Assembly: GCF_000757885.1 (NCBI RefSeq)
Contig: NZ_JQCR01000001.1
Coordinates: 124,001-188,000, forward strand
DNA length: 64,000 bases
Reading direction: 5' to 3'
Source: Paenibacillus wynnii
GTDB taxonomy: Bacteria; Bacillota; Bacilli; Paenibacillales; Paenibacillaceae
In this document: positions 17,761 to 27,600 of the stretch, one piece after another
Layout of the letters: every line of letters starts with the position of its first letter
Position numbering within the stretch: the stretch's first letter is position 1
The notes under the pieces: model-generated
Told to the model about the DNA's origin: nothing
Database searches by the model: none
Seen by the model: only the letters and a program-made list of their open reading frames with translations
Made by a program: the position numbers and the translations under genes

Positions 17761-18695
17761 CGGACTTACGGGAAGAATCTTCAGAGGATGTCCACTCTAC
17801 AACAGGCATGGAGCTATTCCGTGTCAGCAGGGTGTTCCGAGGCGGGCAAGGGGTACATGATGTCTCCCTTGTTCTCAAATCGCAGGCTATTCATGGGATG
17901 ATCGGCGCCAATGGCAGCGGCAAAAGCACCTTGCTCGCACTAATGGCAGGACAACAGTTCCCAGACAGCGGTCAAGTCCTGTACGGAGGTATTCCTGTAC
18001 ATGAGCATGCCCATACCCTAAGTAACATTTGTCTAGTAAAGACCCATGAGCGATCTTGGGAGAATTACACCTTGAAGCAGATCTTCAGCTTCGCCGCCCT
18101 ACTCTATCCGAATTGGGATGCCGGGCTGGCTGGGGAGTTGATGGATAAATTTCAGCTTAACGCGAAAAAAAAATATAAGCAGTTGTCTCGCGGAGGTCAG
18201 TCCATGGCCGGGATTATTAAGGGAATGGCAAGCCGCGCCCCGCTAACCTTGCTGGATGAACCGGTAATCGGTCTGGATGCCTCGATGCGGGAAATCTTTT
18301 ACAAAGCGCTTCTGGCAGATTACAGTATGTTCCCTCGTACATTTGTTATGACCACTCACCTGATTGATGAAAGTGAGAATCTGTTTGAATATATGACTTA
18401 TATCAAGAAGGGCAACGTGGCCTATCACGGGCCTGTAGAGGACTTGTCAGCAAAAGCTTCTTATCTAACAGGGACTTCCTCCCTGCTTGAGGAACTAACC
18501 AAGGATAAACGAACGCTACATGTGGAACGGTTGGGTGGAAGGCTTCTGTTGGCGTTAGAGGACCTCTCAGACCCCTCAGAACGTAAGCATTGGCTGGATA
18601 AAGGAGTCGAGCTCTCCCCCATTTCACTTCAGAAGCTGTTTGTTTATATGACGCAAAGAGATGCAGCTAACAACGAAAGAGAGGGAAATCGATGA
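17757..18695 (+). CDS. ABC transporter ATP-binding protein (YtrB-like)
   Basis: A 312-residue ABC ATPase. Walker A is GANGSGKST (about residues 48-56), the signature region LSRGGQSMAGI is a divergent form of LSGGQ, and Walker B is LTLLDEPVIGLD, with TTHLIDE as H-loop. The C-terminal 90 residues extend beyond the nucleotide-binding domain, as in YtrB-type exporters. It pairs with the membrane protein encoded next, overlapping it by 4 bases. Confidence 0.9.
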   Translation: MTDLREESSEDVHSTTGMELFRVSRVFRGGQGVHDVSLVLKSQAIHGMIGANGSGKSTLLALMAGQQFPDSGQVLYGGIPVHEHAHTLSNICLVKTHERSWENYTLKQIFSFAALLYPNWDAGLAGELMDKFQLNAKKKYKQLSRGGQSMAGIIKGMASRAPLTLLDEPVIGLDASMREIFYKALLADYSMFPRTFVMTTHLIDESENLFEYMTYIKKGNVAYHGPVEDLSAKASYLTGTSSLLEELTKDKRTLHVERLGGRLLLALEDLSDPSERKHWLDKGVELSPISLQKLFVYMTQRDAANNEREGNR

Positions 18696-19366
18696 ACTTT
18701 CGTAATTTAATGAGTTTTCACTGGAAGGATTACCGCAGAGCCGCACTGACTTTATTTAGTGTGCTGATCCTCGTAGATTTACTCCAAGTCGTGCTGTGGC
18801 GCTTTTTCCCCTCAATGGACACTGGTGATGCCAACAATTTATTCGGCATTAATCGGGTCATCATATTGATTTTCACGGTGATCAACGTGATTGTTACTGC
18901 CTCCATAACCTTTCCACTTATGGTCGGTTTCAGTGTTACACGCCGTAATTTTTATGCTACTACTTTGCTGGCATTAGTATTGTTCTGTATATCTGCCGCA
19001 CTCGTAGAGAGCCTTTTGTTCGAGCTTGGAAAGTCTGTCCTTCCAACACTTGAGATGGAGGTGAGCAGCGGCAAGCCGTTTCTAACTCATTGGTATGTGT
19101 TTACCGTTAGTCTGCTTCTGGTTGGATTAATTGCTCTTCTCATTTCGTCCAGCTTCACTCGACTTGGAGCCTCGTTAGGAACTCTGTCAGTTGTTGCATA
19201 CATTGTTATCCTAAACTTGTTCGCTAACATTATGCCTTCGCTTGATTTCATAGATGAACCCGGAATGGTTACTCTCGTTTCTGACACTCCCCTGATGCTC
19301 ATCGTCATTGCTCTGCTAGGAATTGTTGGCTGGCTGTTATTCCGACGTGCCTCAGTTAAAGTATAA
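18692..19366 (+). CDS. ABC transporter membrane protein
   Basis: A 224-residue integral membrane protein with six hydrophobic segments. These lie roughly at residues 17-38, 52-77, 85-108, 128-150, 160-183 and 196-216, the usual layout of a small ABC-2 type permease. It overlaps the ATPase gene (ATGA) and is the last gene of the operon. A role in envelope stress or antibiotic export is inferred from the YtrA-type regulator. The substrate is unknown. Confidence 0.78.
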   Translation: MNFRNLMSFHWKDYRRAALTLFSVLILVDLLQVVLWRFFPSMDTGDANNLFGINRVIILIFTVINVIVTASITFPLMVGFSVTRRNFYATTLLALVLFCISAALVESLLFELGKSVLPTLEMEVSSGKPFLTHWYVFTVSLLLVGLIALLISSSFTRLGASLGTLSVVAYIVILNLFANIMPSLDFIDEPGMVTLVSDTPLMLIVIALLGIVGWLLFRRASVKV

Positions 19367-19395
19367 TTCCACCTCAGGCTCACTCTATAAAATCA

Positions 19396-19440
19396 CAAAA
19401 AAACCTCTGGCCCTTTTAAATTCTAAGGTCAGAGGTTTTG
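19396..19440. terminator. Bidirectional terminator
   Basis: AAAACCTCTGGCC pairs with GGTCAGAGGTTTT, with A-rich sequence on one side and T-rich on the other. It lies between the converging ABC operon and ktrA. Confidence 0.8.
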
Positions 19441-19458
19441 GCATTTTGGCATATAGGA

Positions 19459-20127
19459 TTATTCCTGATTCATAGCCCCATTCTCAAATCGGTCAATACT
19501 GTCATTGGAACCAATAACAACTACAATATCACCCTTGTACAAATGATCATGCGCGGTTGGAGCCACAATAATTCCACTTTCGCGATTCAGAGCAATAATA
19601 CTGCAGCCGTATTTAGCCCGTGTATTAAGCTCGGACAAGCTTTTACCATTCATGCATGCGGGTACAATTAGTTCGACGATTTTATAGTCCTTGGAGATTT
19701 CAATATAATCAAGCAAATGAGGCGTCACTAGTTGATGTGCGACACGAATTCCCATATCCTTTTCCGGAAAGATAACCCGGTCAACCCCCAGCTTAGAGAG
19801 CGCACGGCCATGCAGTACCGAAATCGCCTTAGCAACCACCTGCTTTATTCCAAGCTCTTTTAACAAAATAGCCGCCAGGATGCTCCGCTCCATATTGTCG
19901 CCGATAGCTACAATTCCGCAATCAAAATTTCGCACACCGAGAGATCGCATGATCCCCTCATCTGTCGCATCCGCCATCACAGCATGCGTCAACTGCTCGC
20001 TCATTTCATCAACGCGTTCCTCGTGATGGTCTATTCCCAGCACCTCGTAGCCCATTTTCATAAGTTCAAGCGCGAGACTGGAACCAAAACGGCCTAGGCC
20101 GATTACTACAAATTGCTGTGCTTTCAT
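19459..20127 (-). CDS. ktrA: Ktr potassium uptake regulatory subunit KtrA
   Basis: A 222-residue RCK protein. The N-terminal Rossmann domain has GLGRFGSSLA (residues 10-19) and binds ATP or NAD(H). The C-terminal RCK_C domain (about 135-220) is where c-di-AMP binds in KtrA-type proteins. It forms a cytoplasmic ring gating the KtrB channel. It follows ktrB by 14 bases on the same strand and so shares its riboswitch. Confidence 0.93.
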   Translation of the reverse strand: MKAQQFVVIGLGRFGSSLALELMKMGYEVLGIDHHEERVDEMSEQLTHAVMADATDEGIMRSLGVRNFDCGIVAIGDNMERSILAAILLKELGIKQVVAKAISVLHGRALSKLGVDRVIFPEKDMGIRVAHQLVTPHLLDYIEISKDYKIVELIVPACMNGKSLSELNTRAKYGCSIIALNRESGIIVAPTAHDHLYKGDIVVVIGSNDSIDRFENGAMNQE

Positions 20128-20141
20128 GTCCGGTTGACTCC

Positions 20142-21500
20142 TTATCCAATAATCATTTTACCTTCTGGATACTTATACAGCGGTTTACCTTGTTTACGTC
20201 CAATTGCGTAAGCTAATGTCAATATGCCTAGTCGCCCGGAAAACATCGTTAGTGAGATCAGGATTTTACCGATGAATGACAATTCTGGAGTCAACCCCAT
20301 ACTTAGCCCTACCGTTGCGAAGGCTGATGTGGTCTCAAATAGGATCATCAAAAAGTTATGGTCTTCTGTGGTGGAGAGTACCATCGACACGGAGATGACC
20401 AGCAGCAGGGCAAGCAATGTAATCGTGAGCGCCTTAAAAATACGCTCTTGCGCCAGCCGATAACGGAACATTACGATATCTTCTCGTCCCCGCAGCATAG
20501 AAATAACCGCAGCAATCATAATTGTAAAGGTTGTCGTTTTGATACCGCCACCTGTTGAGCCCGGAGAGGCACCAATAAACATGAGAATGACCATAAAAAA
20601 CTGTGACGCTTGACGCAGTCCGGCGATATCCACCGTATTGGCGCCAGCTGTACGAGGCGTGACGGATTGGAAGAAAGACGCTAGTACCTTACCGCCAAAG
20701 TTCAAGGGGCCCAGTGTACGTTGGTTTGTAAACTCAAATACGAATATAACCAGTGCACCTACGAGAATGAGTACCGCTGTCATAAACAGTACGACCTTAC
20801 TGTGCAAGGACAGCCTTCGTGTTTTTTTGTATTCCACCAGGTCTGCCATAACGATAAATCCAATCCCCCCCATGATAATCAGAACCATCATGACTATATT
20901 AACTAGGGGATCACTTACATATCCTGTCAGGCTTCGATATTCACCAAACAGATCAAAACCAGCGTTGTTGAACAGTGAGACGGCATGAAATATACCAAAG
21001 TAAATCGCTCTTCCCAAAGGCATATCAAAAGCCCAACGTATAGATAGTAAGACGGCGGCAGTCCCTTCAATGACCAGAGAGTAAATTAATACTCTGCGGA
21101 TCAGTCGTACAATGCCCTCCATAGAATTCTGGTTCATCGCTTCCTGAAGTATAAGTCTGTCACGCAGAGATATTTTACGTCTTAGTACCAAGGCGAATAG
21201 TGTGGCCATGGTCATGAAGCCTAAACCACCGATCTGGATAAGAAACATAATTACCGTTTGTCCAAAAGTGGTAAAAAACGTTCCTGTATCCCTCACTACC
21301 AGCCCCGTAACACAGGTAGCAGAAGTCGCTGTAAACACCGCGTCAATAAATTTCAGAGAATGCCCTGTTGTATTTGAGATAGGGAGCATTAATAACAATG
21401 ATCCAATCAGAATAATAGCAGCAAAGCCGAACACCAGAATCTTTGGCGGGGAGAGCTTTAGGAAGCTGAATTTAGATATTTTAGATAACGGCGAAACCAA
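20142..21500 (-). CDS. ktrB: Ktr potassium transporter membrane subunit KtrB
   Basis: A 452-residue SKT-family K+/Na+ transporter with four repeated membrane-pore-membrane units. Pore loops are visible as TSATCVTGL, FNNAGFDLF, SVTPRTAGAN and TTSAFATVGLS. The filter glycines of these loops mark the ion path. The start appears to be TTG (21500), with GAGGTGAGGG upstream. Expression is probably controlled by the c-di-AMP riboswitch just upstream. High c-di-AMP, which signals enough K+, would stop transcription. Confidence 0.93.
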   Translation of the reverse strand: MVSPLSKISKFSFLKLSPPKILVFGFAAIILIGSLLLMLPISNTTGHSLKFIDAVFTATSATCVTGLVVRDTGTFFTTFGQTVIMFLIQIGGLGFMTMATLFALVLRRKISLRDRLILQEAMNQNSMEGIVRLIRRVLIYSLVIEGTAAVLLSIRWAFDMPLGRAIYFGIFHAVSLFNNAGFDLFGEYRSLTGYVSDPLVNIVMMVLIIMGGIGFIVMADLVEYKKTRRLSLHSKVVLFMTAVLILVGALVIFVFEFTNQRTLGPLNFGGKVLASFFQSVTPRTAGANTVDIAGLRQASQFFMVILMFIGASPGSTGGGIKTTTFTIMIAAVISMLRGREDIVMFRYRLAQERIFKALTITLLALLLVISVSMVLSTTEDHNFLMILFETTSAFATVGLSMGLTPELSFIGKILISLTMFSGRLGILTLAYAIGRKQGKPLYKYPEGKMIIG

Positions 21501-21554
21501 AATCCCTCACCTCTTCACAATAAGTTATATTTATTTATATATAAAAAAAACCAA

Positions 21555-21584
21555 CAAAAAAAGCACTGGAACCCCCAATGCTTT
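21555..21584 (-). terminator. Riboswitch-controlled terminator before ktrB
   Basis: On the minus strand, AAAGCATTGG and CCAGTGCTTT form the stem around GGGTT and are followed by TTTTTTT. It lies between the riboswitch core and the ktrB start, the position expected for the expression platform. Confidence 0.85.
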
Positions 21585-21599
21585 AGCTAGGTCCCTGCA

Positions 21600-21770
21600 G
21601 AAAATAAGCCTACGAGGTTAGCTGACGGATTCGGACTGCTGCAGGCTGCCCTATTCGTTCCTTGAACGAAATTCACCCCCGATGAAGTAAAGCCAACAAA
21701 CATGCGGCGTTCACTCACCTTCTTATCACTTCCTATGGTTCCCCCGTTTTCACCCAGAAATTCGGCTACT
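21600..21770 (-). promoter_or_regulatory. Cyclic di-AMP riboswitch (ydaO-yuaA leader)
   Basis: Read on the minus strand, the leader carries the highly conserved ydaO blocks in order: GCCGAATTTCTGGGTGAAAA, CGGGGGAACCA, GGGGGTGAATTTC, GGGCAGCCTGCAGCAGTC, then CCGTCAGCTAACCTCGTAGG. These are the sequences that form the two c-di-AMP sites. With the terminator downstream it should work as a genetic OFF switch for ktrB-ktrA. From 21771 to 22074 I see no further feature apart from the ribosome site of the next gene. Confidence 0.92.
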
Positions 21771-22074
21771 ATACAATTGCATACAAATTATAAACGTTCT
21801 GCTCGGACTTCACAAAGACAATATTGAAGTATAAATAGTTAAAATAAGACTTTTAGAGAGAAGGAGATAGATAGAACACCTTTTCTCATGCCTTTTCCGT
21901 TAGTTTCCTGCAATTACATCGTTTTTTCATGATTTTTTTCGTTCGCACATTTAAAAATAAGCATAACAACAGCTTGTTCCACGTAAAAGGATAATACAAC
22001 TATTTTTGGAACTATGGAAGCATTACTACTATAATGGAACATAGTGTTGTCAGTTTATCACAAGGAGGCGTTTC

Positions 22075-23757
22075 ATGAATTCCGTCGGCCAGCCCCTTCA
22101 GCAGAGAGCTCTCACTAAAGGGCTTATCTTCTCGGGCATCATCGGTCTTATTATTTTTATTATGTTTCAGGTACTCCCGTCCTTGCTCGCAAGCTCCTCA
22201 GAGGAAAATACCACAGCGATCAGTAAGGTGGAAGCCCGTGAAAAAGCTGCTTTGTTTGCAGCAGAGCAGTTGGGCTATACAGCGGCTGCAAATGATGAGT
22301 GGACTGTCACTTATCAATCAGACTCTTCCTTTTACGGCTATATGTCCCGTGAGAAACTTCTGGAGGACTACACCAAGAACAAACTGGATCGGCGTTATCC
22401 CTTTGATGTGTTTCAAGTTTCACTCCTTACTTCAGATACGTTGAATCTGAACCTTTCCGTTGATCTTAATATGTACACGGGAGAGGTTGTGGCCTTCGAC
22501 CGCGAAGCACAATCAGCTTCTGCAAATTTGCAGAAGTATGGAATCAAGACAGCTGCTTCAAGTGAGAGCAACGATACTGAAATGTCTCTGGAGCAGAAGG
22601 AAAACCTGGCCCGCCCTTGGCTTAAAAAGTGGGAAGTTAATCCGTCTAAGCTGCAGATCGAACCGAACTCAAAAGCCTACGGACTTGTGTATACAGACAG
22701 CTCCGTTAAGGTGGGAGAGTCGCAGTTGCGCTATAGCTTCAACTTCGCAGAGGGTGAAGTCTCTTCTTATAAGGCCGGTTTCTCTGCCCCCAGCTGGCAT
22801 ACCTCTTATGTGGAAAAGCAGACCTCTCTCGCCACTAAGCTAACCCTGTTCGGCTACGGCCTGCCCACGTTGGCTCTCGGCATTTTAGCTTTGATCTACA
22901 GCATTTTACGAAGAGGACATACCTCATTTGCACGGGGTGCATTTCTAAGCTCCGTACATTTTGTAATCATGATGGTCAGCACCTATAATATGCTTCCCGT
23001 AACCTCTGATCAAAGCACTGAAGCCCGGGTATCCGCCATTATTATGTTTGTGGTCTACGCGCTTTACAGCTTGTTGATGTCTTCACTCCTGTACTTCTCT
23101 CTAGTCGGCGGCAACGGACTATGGCGTCAGGAGGAAGGACTTAATCCATGGCCCCGCGCCAAAGAACCGGGATACGGACAATATGTACTCGACAGCATCC
23201 GCGCCGGTTATATCTGGGCCTTCGTTCTGCTCGGTGTGCAGACGATCATGTTTATTATTTTATCGTACACACTGAACAACTGGTCCACTACAGATGCTTC
23301 CCAGTCTCCCTATAATATGAGATACGCTTGGCTTCTCCCGATTGTAGCTTGGCTTGCCGGTCTATCCGAGGAAGCCATCTATCGCTTTTTTGGGATTCGC
23401 ATGCTGAAAAAGCTAGTTCGCAGCACCCTCGCTGCCTGCTTGATCACTTCACTTATTTGGGCTTTGGGACATACACTGTATCCTATCTATCCCGTTAGTT
23501 CCCGTCCGATCGAGCTTATGGTTATTGGACTCCTGTTCAGCTATATTTTTCTCCGCTACGGATTTATTGCCGTCATGTTCAGCCATGTCGTGTTTGACAG
23601 CATCCTGATGGGTGCTACGCTGATCTTTATGAAGGAGAGTATTAATATCGGTGCCGGGATCTTCGCGATCGCAATGCCGTTCCTAGTGGCCTACATTGTA
23701 TACCGATTTAATCCACCACAGAAGCCAAAGCAGGCAGAGCCGTTTAATCTTAACTAA
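22075..23757 (+). CDS. CPBP family intramembrane metalloprotease
   Basis: A 560-residue protein. One N-terminal membrane segment (about 18-42) and an extracytoplasmic domain of about 220 residues are followed by a multi-helix membrane domain. This contains the CPBP (Abi, CaaX-like) motifs: SEEAIYRFF (E-E-x-x-x-R), ALGHTLYP and FSHVVFDS with the metal-binding histidines. The long sensor-like N-terminal domain is unusual compared with the 200-300 residue CPBP proteins. It might process membrane proteins or peptides. AAGGAGG precedes the ATG. It is a single-gene unit. Confidence 0.82.
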   Translation: MNSVGQPLQQRALTKGLIFSGIIGLIIFIMFQVLPSLLASSSEENTTAISKVEAREKAALFAAEQLGYTAAANDEWTVTYQSDSSFYGYMSREKLLEDYTKNKLDRRYPFDVFQVSLLTSDTLNLNLSVDLNMYTGEVVAFDREAQSASANLQKYGIKTAASSESNDTEMSLEQKENLARPWLKKWEVNPSKLQIEPNSKAYGLVYTDSSVKVGESQLRYSFNFAEGEVSSYKAGFSAPSWHTSYVEKQTSLATKLTLFGYGLPTLALGILALIYSILRRGHTSFARGAFLSSVHFVIMMVSTYNMLPVTSDQSTEARVSAIIMFVVYALYSLLMSSLLYFSLVGGNGLWRQEEGLNPWPRAKEPGYGQYVLDSIRAGYIWAFVLLGVQTIMFIILSYTLNNWSTTDASQSPYNMRYAWLLPIVAWLAGLSEEAIYRFFGIRMLKKLVRSTLAACLITSLIWALGHTLYPIYPVSSRPIELMVIGLLFSYIFLRYGFIAVMFSHVVFDSILMGATLIFMKESINIGAGIFAIAMPFLVAYIVYRFNPPQKPKQAEPFNLN

Positions 23758-23760
23758 CAC

Positions 23761-23810
23761 AGGGGTGTTCCAAATGCTATATCTTATAGCTGCCGGGACA
23801 CCCCTTGTTT
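23761..23810 (+). terminator. Terminator of the CPBP protease gene
   Basis: AGGGGTGTTCC pairs with GGGACACCCCT, followed by TGTTTATTTG, four bases after the stop codon. Confidence 0.75.
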
Positions 23811-23865
23811 ATTTGAAGTAGGATCAGAGTTGGCGCTGATGAGGACGCTCCGCGAACGGAACGTT

Positions 23866-23950
23866 GTTACAATCGCTGTTGTCTCCAAGTTTCCTGATTT
23901 TAAACCGCATTGCGGTTGAAACTCGGAGACAAAGGCGAACGCTGCCGCTT
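23866..23950. repeat. Intergenic repeat element, copy B
   Basis: It contains CGCTGTTGTC (23874-23883) and GCGGTTGAAA, as in the copy at 16.87 kb. It can fold into a long hairpin: TTGTCTCCAAGTTTC (23879-23893) pairs with GAAACTCGGAGACAA (23918-23932), 14 of 15 positions. Confidence 0.55.
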
Positions 23951-24111
23951 TTCCACAATCGATCCGTTCTCTCCGCTGCTTTGAGCAGAATAAGTTTCTA
24001 CAATCCTTCTAAGGTCTCAAAAAGAAATCGCCCTTATACCCCGGGCCAACTTTGCTTGCCCATGGATCTGGAAGAAGATATTGCAGAAAACCACCTCGTT
24101 GTTGGGACGTT

Positions 24112-24294
24112 TTGAATAATAAAGCTGGATTTCGCGAAAAATTTACTCAAGATTATAATAGATTGCAGCCCGGAACTGCTTGGGCATCAGCTGGAACTAT
24201 GGCCTCATTTACTATAAAGCACACTGCAAATTTTTACCATGGGGCAACATATAAAGAGCTACCTCAGACTGTTAATGTTTCATACGATTATTAA
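24112..24294 (+). pseudogene. Possible gene remnant, C-terminal part of an unknown protein
   Basis: An open stretch of about 60 codons ends ...QTVNVSYDY and has the A/T-rich codon choice of a real gene. It lacks a ribosome site or an upstream part in any frame. A TTG at 24112 is the only internal start candidate. I recognise no family. It may be the 3' remnant of a gene lost when the repeats around 23.9 kb accumulated, or simply a chance frame. Confidence 0.3.
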
Positions 24295-24362
24295 AAAGAG
24301 ATGTAAACATTAGCATCAAGTTTAGATTAAGGATAGCAACATTATTAGTTAAATATTATATT

Positions 24363-24400
24363 AAAAAAGGACCTCCCGGTTTTTATACGGCAGGTCCTTC
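24363..24400 (-). terminator. Hairpin with T-run on the minus strand
   Basis: AAGGACCT and AGGTCCTT form the outer stem, with CCGG and CCG in the loop. The minus-strand copy is followed by TTTTTTAA. It is the last of three stacked hairpins behind the large glucanase gene. Confidence 0.55.
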
Positions 24401-24531
24401 CTATATTAATTCTTTGGTAGATGAACTCCGAACTCGAATTCTCCGGTAGAGAATTGTTTTTTGTCCGGGGTTATCCCCAGGGGTTGTCATGCTCTCCCGG
24501 CTACCTCCATCGTAAAATGGTCATTAATAAA

Positions 24532-24612
24532 GGCCAACCAGTAATCTCTGGTTGGCCTAATAATACGAAAGGGCTGTCTCCGTATGTAGAATATCTACTT
24601 AAGGGACAGCCC
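24532..24612 (-). terminator. Two hairpins directly behind the GH16 glucanase gene
   Basis: GGGCTGTC...GACAGCCC (24571-24612) and the perfect GGCCAACCAG/CTGGTTGGCC stem (24532-24557, minus-strand tail TTTATTAAT) follow the stop codon by 18 and 73 bases. Together they should end the glucanase transcript. Confidence 0.65.
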
Positions 24613-24629
24613 CTATTACTGTTGTTTCC

Positions 24630-27600
24630 CTACTCTGTTGTATACACCCCAAATTCAAAGATTGAATATCCATAAGGAGTATTGCGGGTGACGCCGTACA
24701 TCCGCACATACCGTCCAGTACCTGACGCTGCAATAAGATCGGTCCTGCCTGCCTGCGGCAGACCCTCTTGACTGAATACAGCCGCATCCGTCCAACTGCT
24801 CTCGTCTTCAGGGGTGTCTGATACCTGAATTTTGTACGATTTGGCTGACGCTGTCTCCCACTTCAGCTTCACTGCGGTCAGAGTCTTGCTGCTGCCCAAA
24901 TCCACATAAATCCATTGCGGATCACTCGCCGGTGATTCCCAACGCGTGCCTTCATTCCCATCCGTTGCCGCCGCTGCATTCCCGCTGGAGGCAACCGCCG
25001 TCTGATGTAGAGCCGCATTAGCCTCTGATAATCGGATGACGTCAATCCGATAGTTCTTCTTCAACTGAGCGCCTGGCTTGGAGACTGTGAAGGTAATTTC
25101 ATTATGTCCAACCTGTAGATTCGTAGCATACACTTGCGGATCAGAGCCAGATGCAACCGCTCCGTAGACCGCCTCCATGACATTGTCCGGGGCTAGGGTT
25201 GGCGTAAAATCAAGGGTGGCATTCGAGTAATCCACTATTAGTGAATATGCCGCTGTATCCTGATTAAACTGCGGTGACAGTGCTCCCTGGCTCACAGTTA
25301 GACCTGTTAAACCATCAGCCTTTGTGAGCTTAACCAGACCCGCAAGAGCCTCAGTCAAGCTGGTAATGGAAGAGTTAACCTCCGTTTGAGTTGCGGCCGG
25401 TTTGGTATAAACCACATTTGCATTCGTAAGCACAGCGACCGCAGATAACCAAGATTCCTCTGTGTAGTCCGACTGAATCTTCGTACCTGCCGCGGCTATA
25501 ATATCAGCCAACTCGCCTTTATAGGCCCGGAAATCCGAATCACCAGCATAAGGCTCCCCTTTGGCTTCAATCTCAAACAGGGAATATCCATATCTGGCTC
25601 CGCCAAAGGAAATCCGCTCTGTTCCCGTCAACCTAATGTACCTTGAGGTTACCTGTTCCGGAATTGATATCAGATCGACTGGCCCGCTGCCTGTAGTGGT
25701 GCTATAGACCCTTATCCAATTCGTCTTATCATTTGAGACCTCAAGACTGTATGCCGTAGCCCGGGAGCTCTCCCAATTCAATTGAAGAGAAGTGAGGTTA
25801 TAACGGTCGCCAAGATCCACGGTAAGAGATTGCGGATCACTGTGCGCCGATTCCCAGCGAGTTGTCATATCTCCGTCTACTGCCGCTGTACCGTTACCTG
25901 AAGTTGCAGTAACCGTACGGCCTTTTGCCAGATTAAGTGGTGTCCGAATCATATGCACCGTATAAGCTTTCGGTACACGACCCGGTTGATTAATAATGAA
26001 TGAAACCGGATTGTCCCCTTCTGCCAAAGCAACCGAATATAGGTTGCCCGTGTGAACTGCACCAGCAAACGACTCAATTTCGTTATCACCAGCCAATATC
26101 GGTGTTAGATCGATACTCGTGATACCTGCTGCCACTTTCACTGTATAGTCGGTAATTTCACTGTTAAATTCAGGCTCCAATCTTCCTGCACTTACGGTTA
26201 CTCCCGTAAATCCGTCTGCCTGTTTCACCTGGATGAGGTCACCAGGTACTTTGACAGCCAACGGTACACTAACCGATGCGGATTGTTCTACGGCAGGAAT
26301 CTCCGTGAAATAGACCTGATCCAGATGAACATCGTGAATACCTGCTGCAGTACCGATTTTACCGAGGTTAAAGTCAATACGGCTGTTCAAATTGGTTGTT
26401 CCTGTCATGGAGAAGTCGAAGCTATAATTCCTTGGCTGTGTAGTAAGAGATACGGATTCATACAAGGCGTAAGGGCTGTTTGTTATTGGATCATCAATGG
26501 TCAAACGCAACTTGCGATTAACGGTTGAACTTGCCACGAATGAAACCCTATAATTTTTCCCTTTGTACAGAGGCACGCCCAGTTGGCTTAATTGCGTACC
26601 CCAGAAGTCATCACCTTGTGCGGTAATTTCCAGTTTAGCTCCACCTTGTTCGGTGGACAAAACGGCTCCGTCTACATTCTGTACCCATAAATCCCAATCC
26701 TTAGTATCGTTGTCCAGACTTCCATTCTTAACGATACTTCGAGCTAAGGTAATACTGTCCAATCGGTAACCTTCCCCTGAGAGGATCAGAAGCTGAGTAC
26801 CCGCTTTTAGATGAACAAGATCCGTTAGGGTCTTCCATTGGTCGACTCCACCTGTGTTCGGTAGATTTATCGTCCGTGTATCTTGACCTTGACCCATGAA
26901 GGTTAGTTTGGCCGTGTCGCTATTAGTAGCAATACGGTACGAAATTGCATAATCTCCCTCTGCAGGTATTACGGTGTTGTATTGAATCCAAGCCTCCGAT
27001 TGACTCGGCGAGATCCAACCCTCACCCATCTCATAACCTAATGCATTAGCATAATCCTCAGCCTCCAACGTCTGGAATTGAGGTGCGTTATAGGTAATAA
27101 GCTTTACATCATCCACATAGATTTCGCCTGTATTCTGACCCAGATAAAAATTCAATACCGAATTGTTGTCAGTTGTTGCATCCATCGTGAATATAAATGT
27201 ATATAACTTCATTTCACTGTTCAGTTGGAAACTTTTAAGGCCGGAATAGCTGGAATCAGGAGTTCCCTCCTTGAGGACATTTACATTCACATCCGCATCC
27301 GTTCCCGAAGCTCTTGCCTTAAAGGAAACCTGATATTGCTTGCCTTTAACCAGCGGAATTCCAATTTGGCTCAGCTTTACCGCCGTTTCACTGGATCCTC
27401 CATCGAGGATGGAAGCTTTAAATTCCCGATTCGACACTTCCGAACCCACGGATGAAGTAGCAGTGGCCGTACTATCGGTCGAGAAATTCCAAAAACCCAT
27501 ACGGTTCGTTCCTTGATCAAATTTGCCGTTGTAGATCAATCCGCCAGCTCCGCTCTCAGGCCGTGGAGTAGGTACATTAATGGTGGAAGCAGGTCCATTT

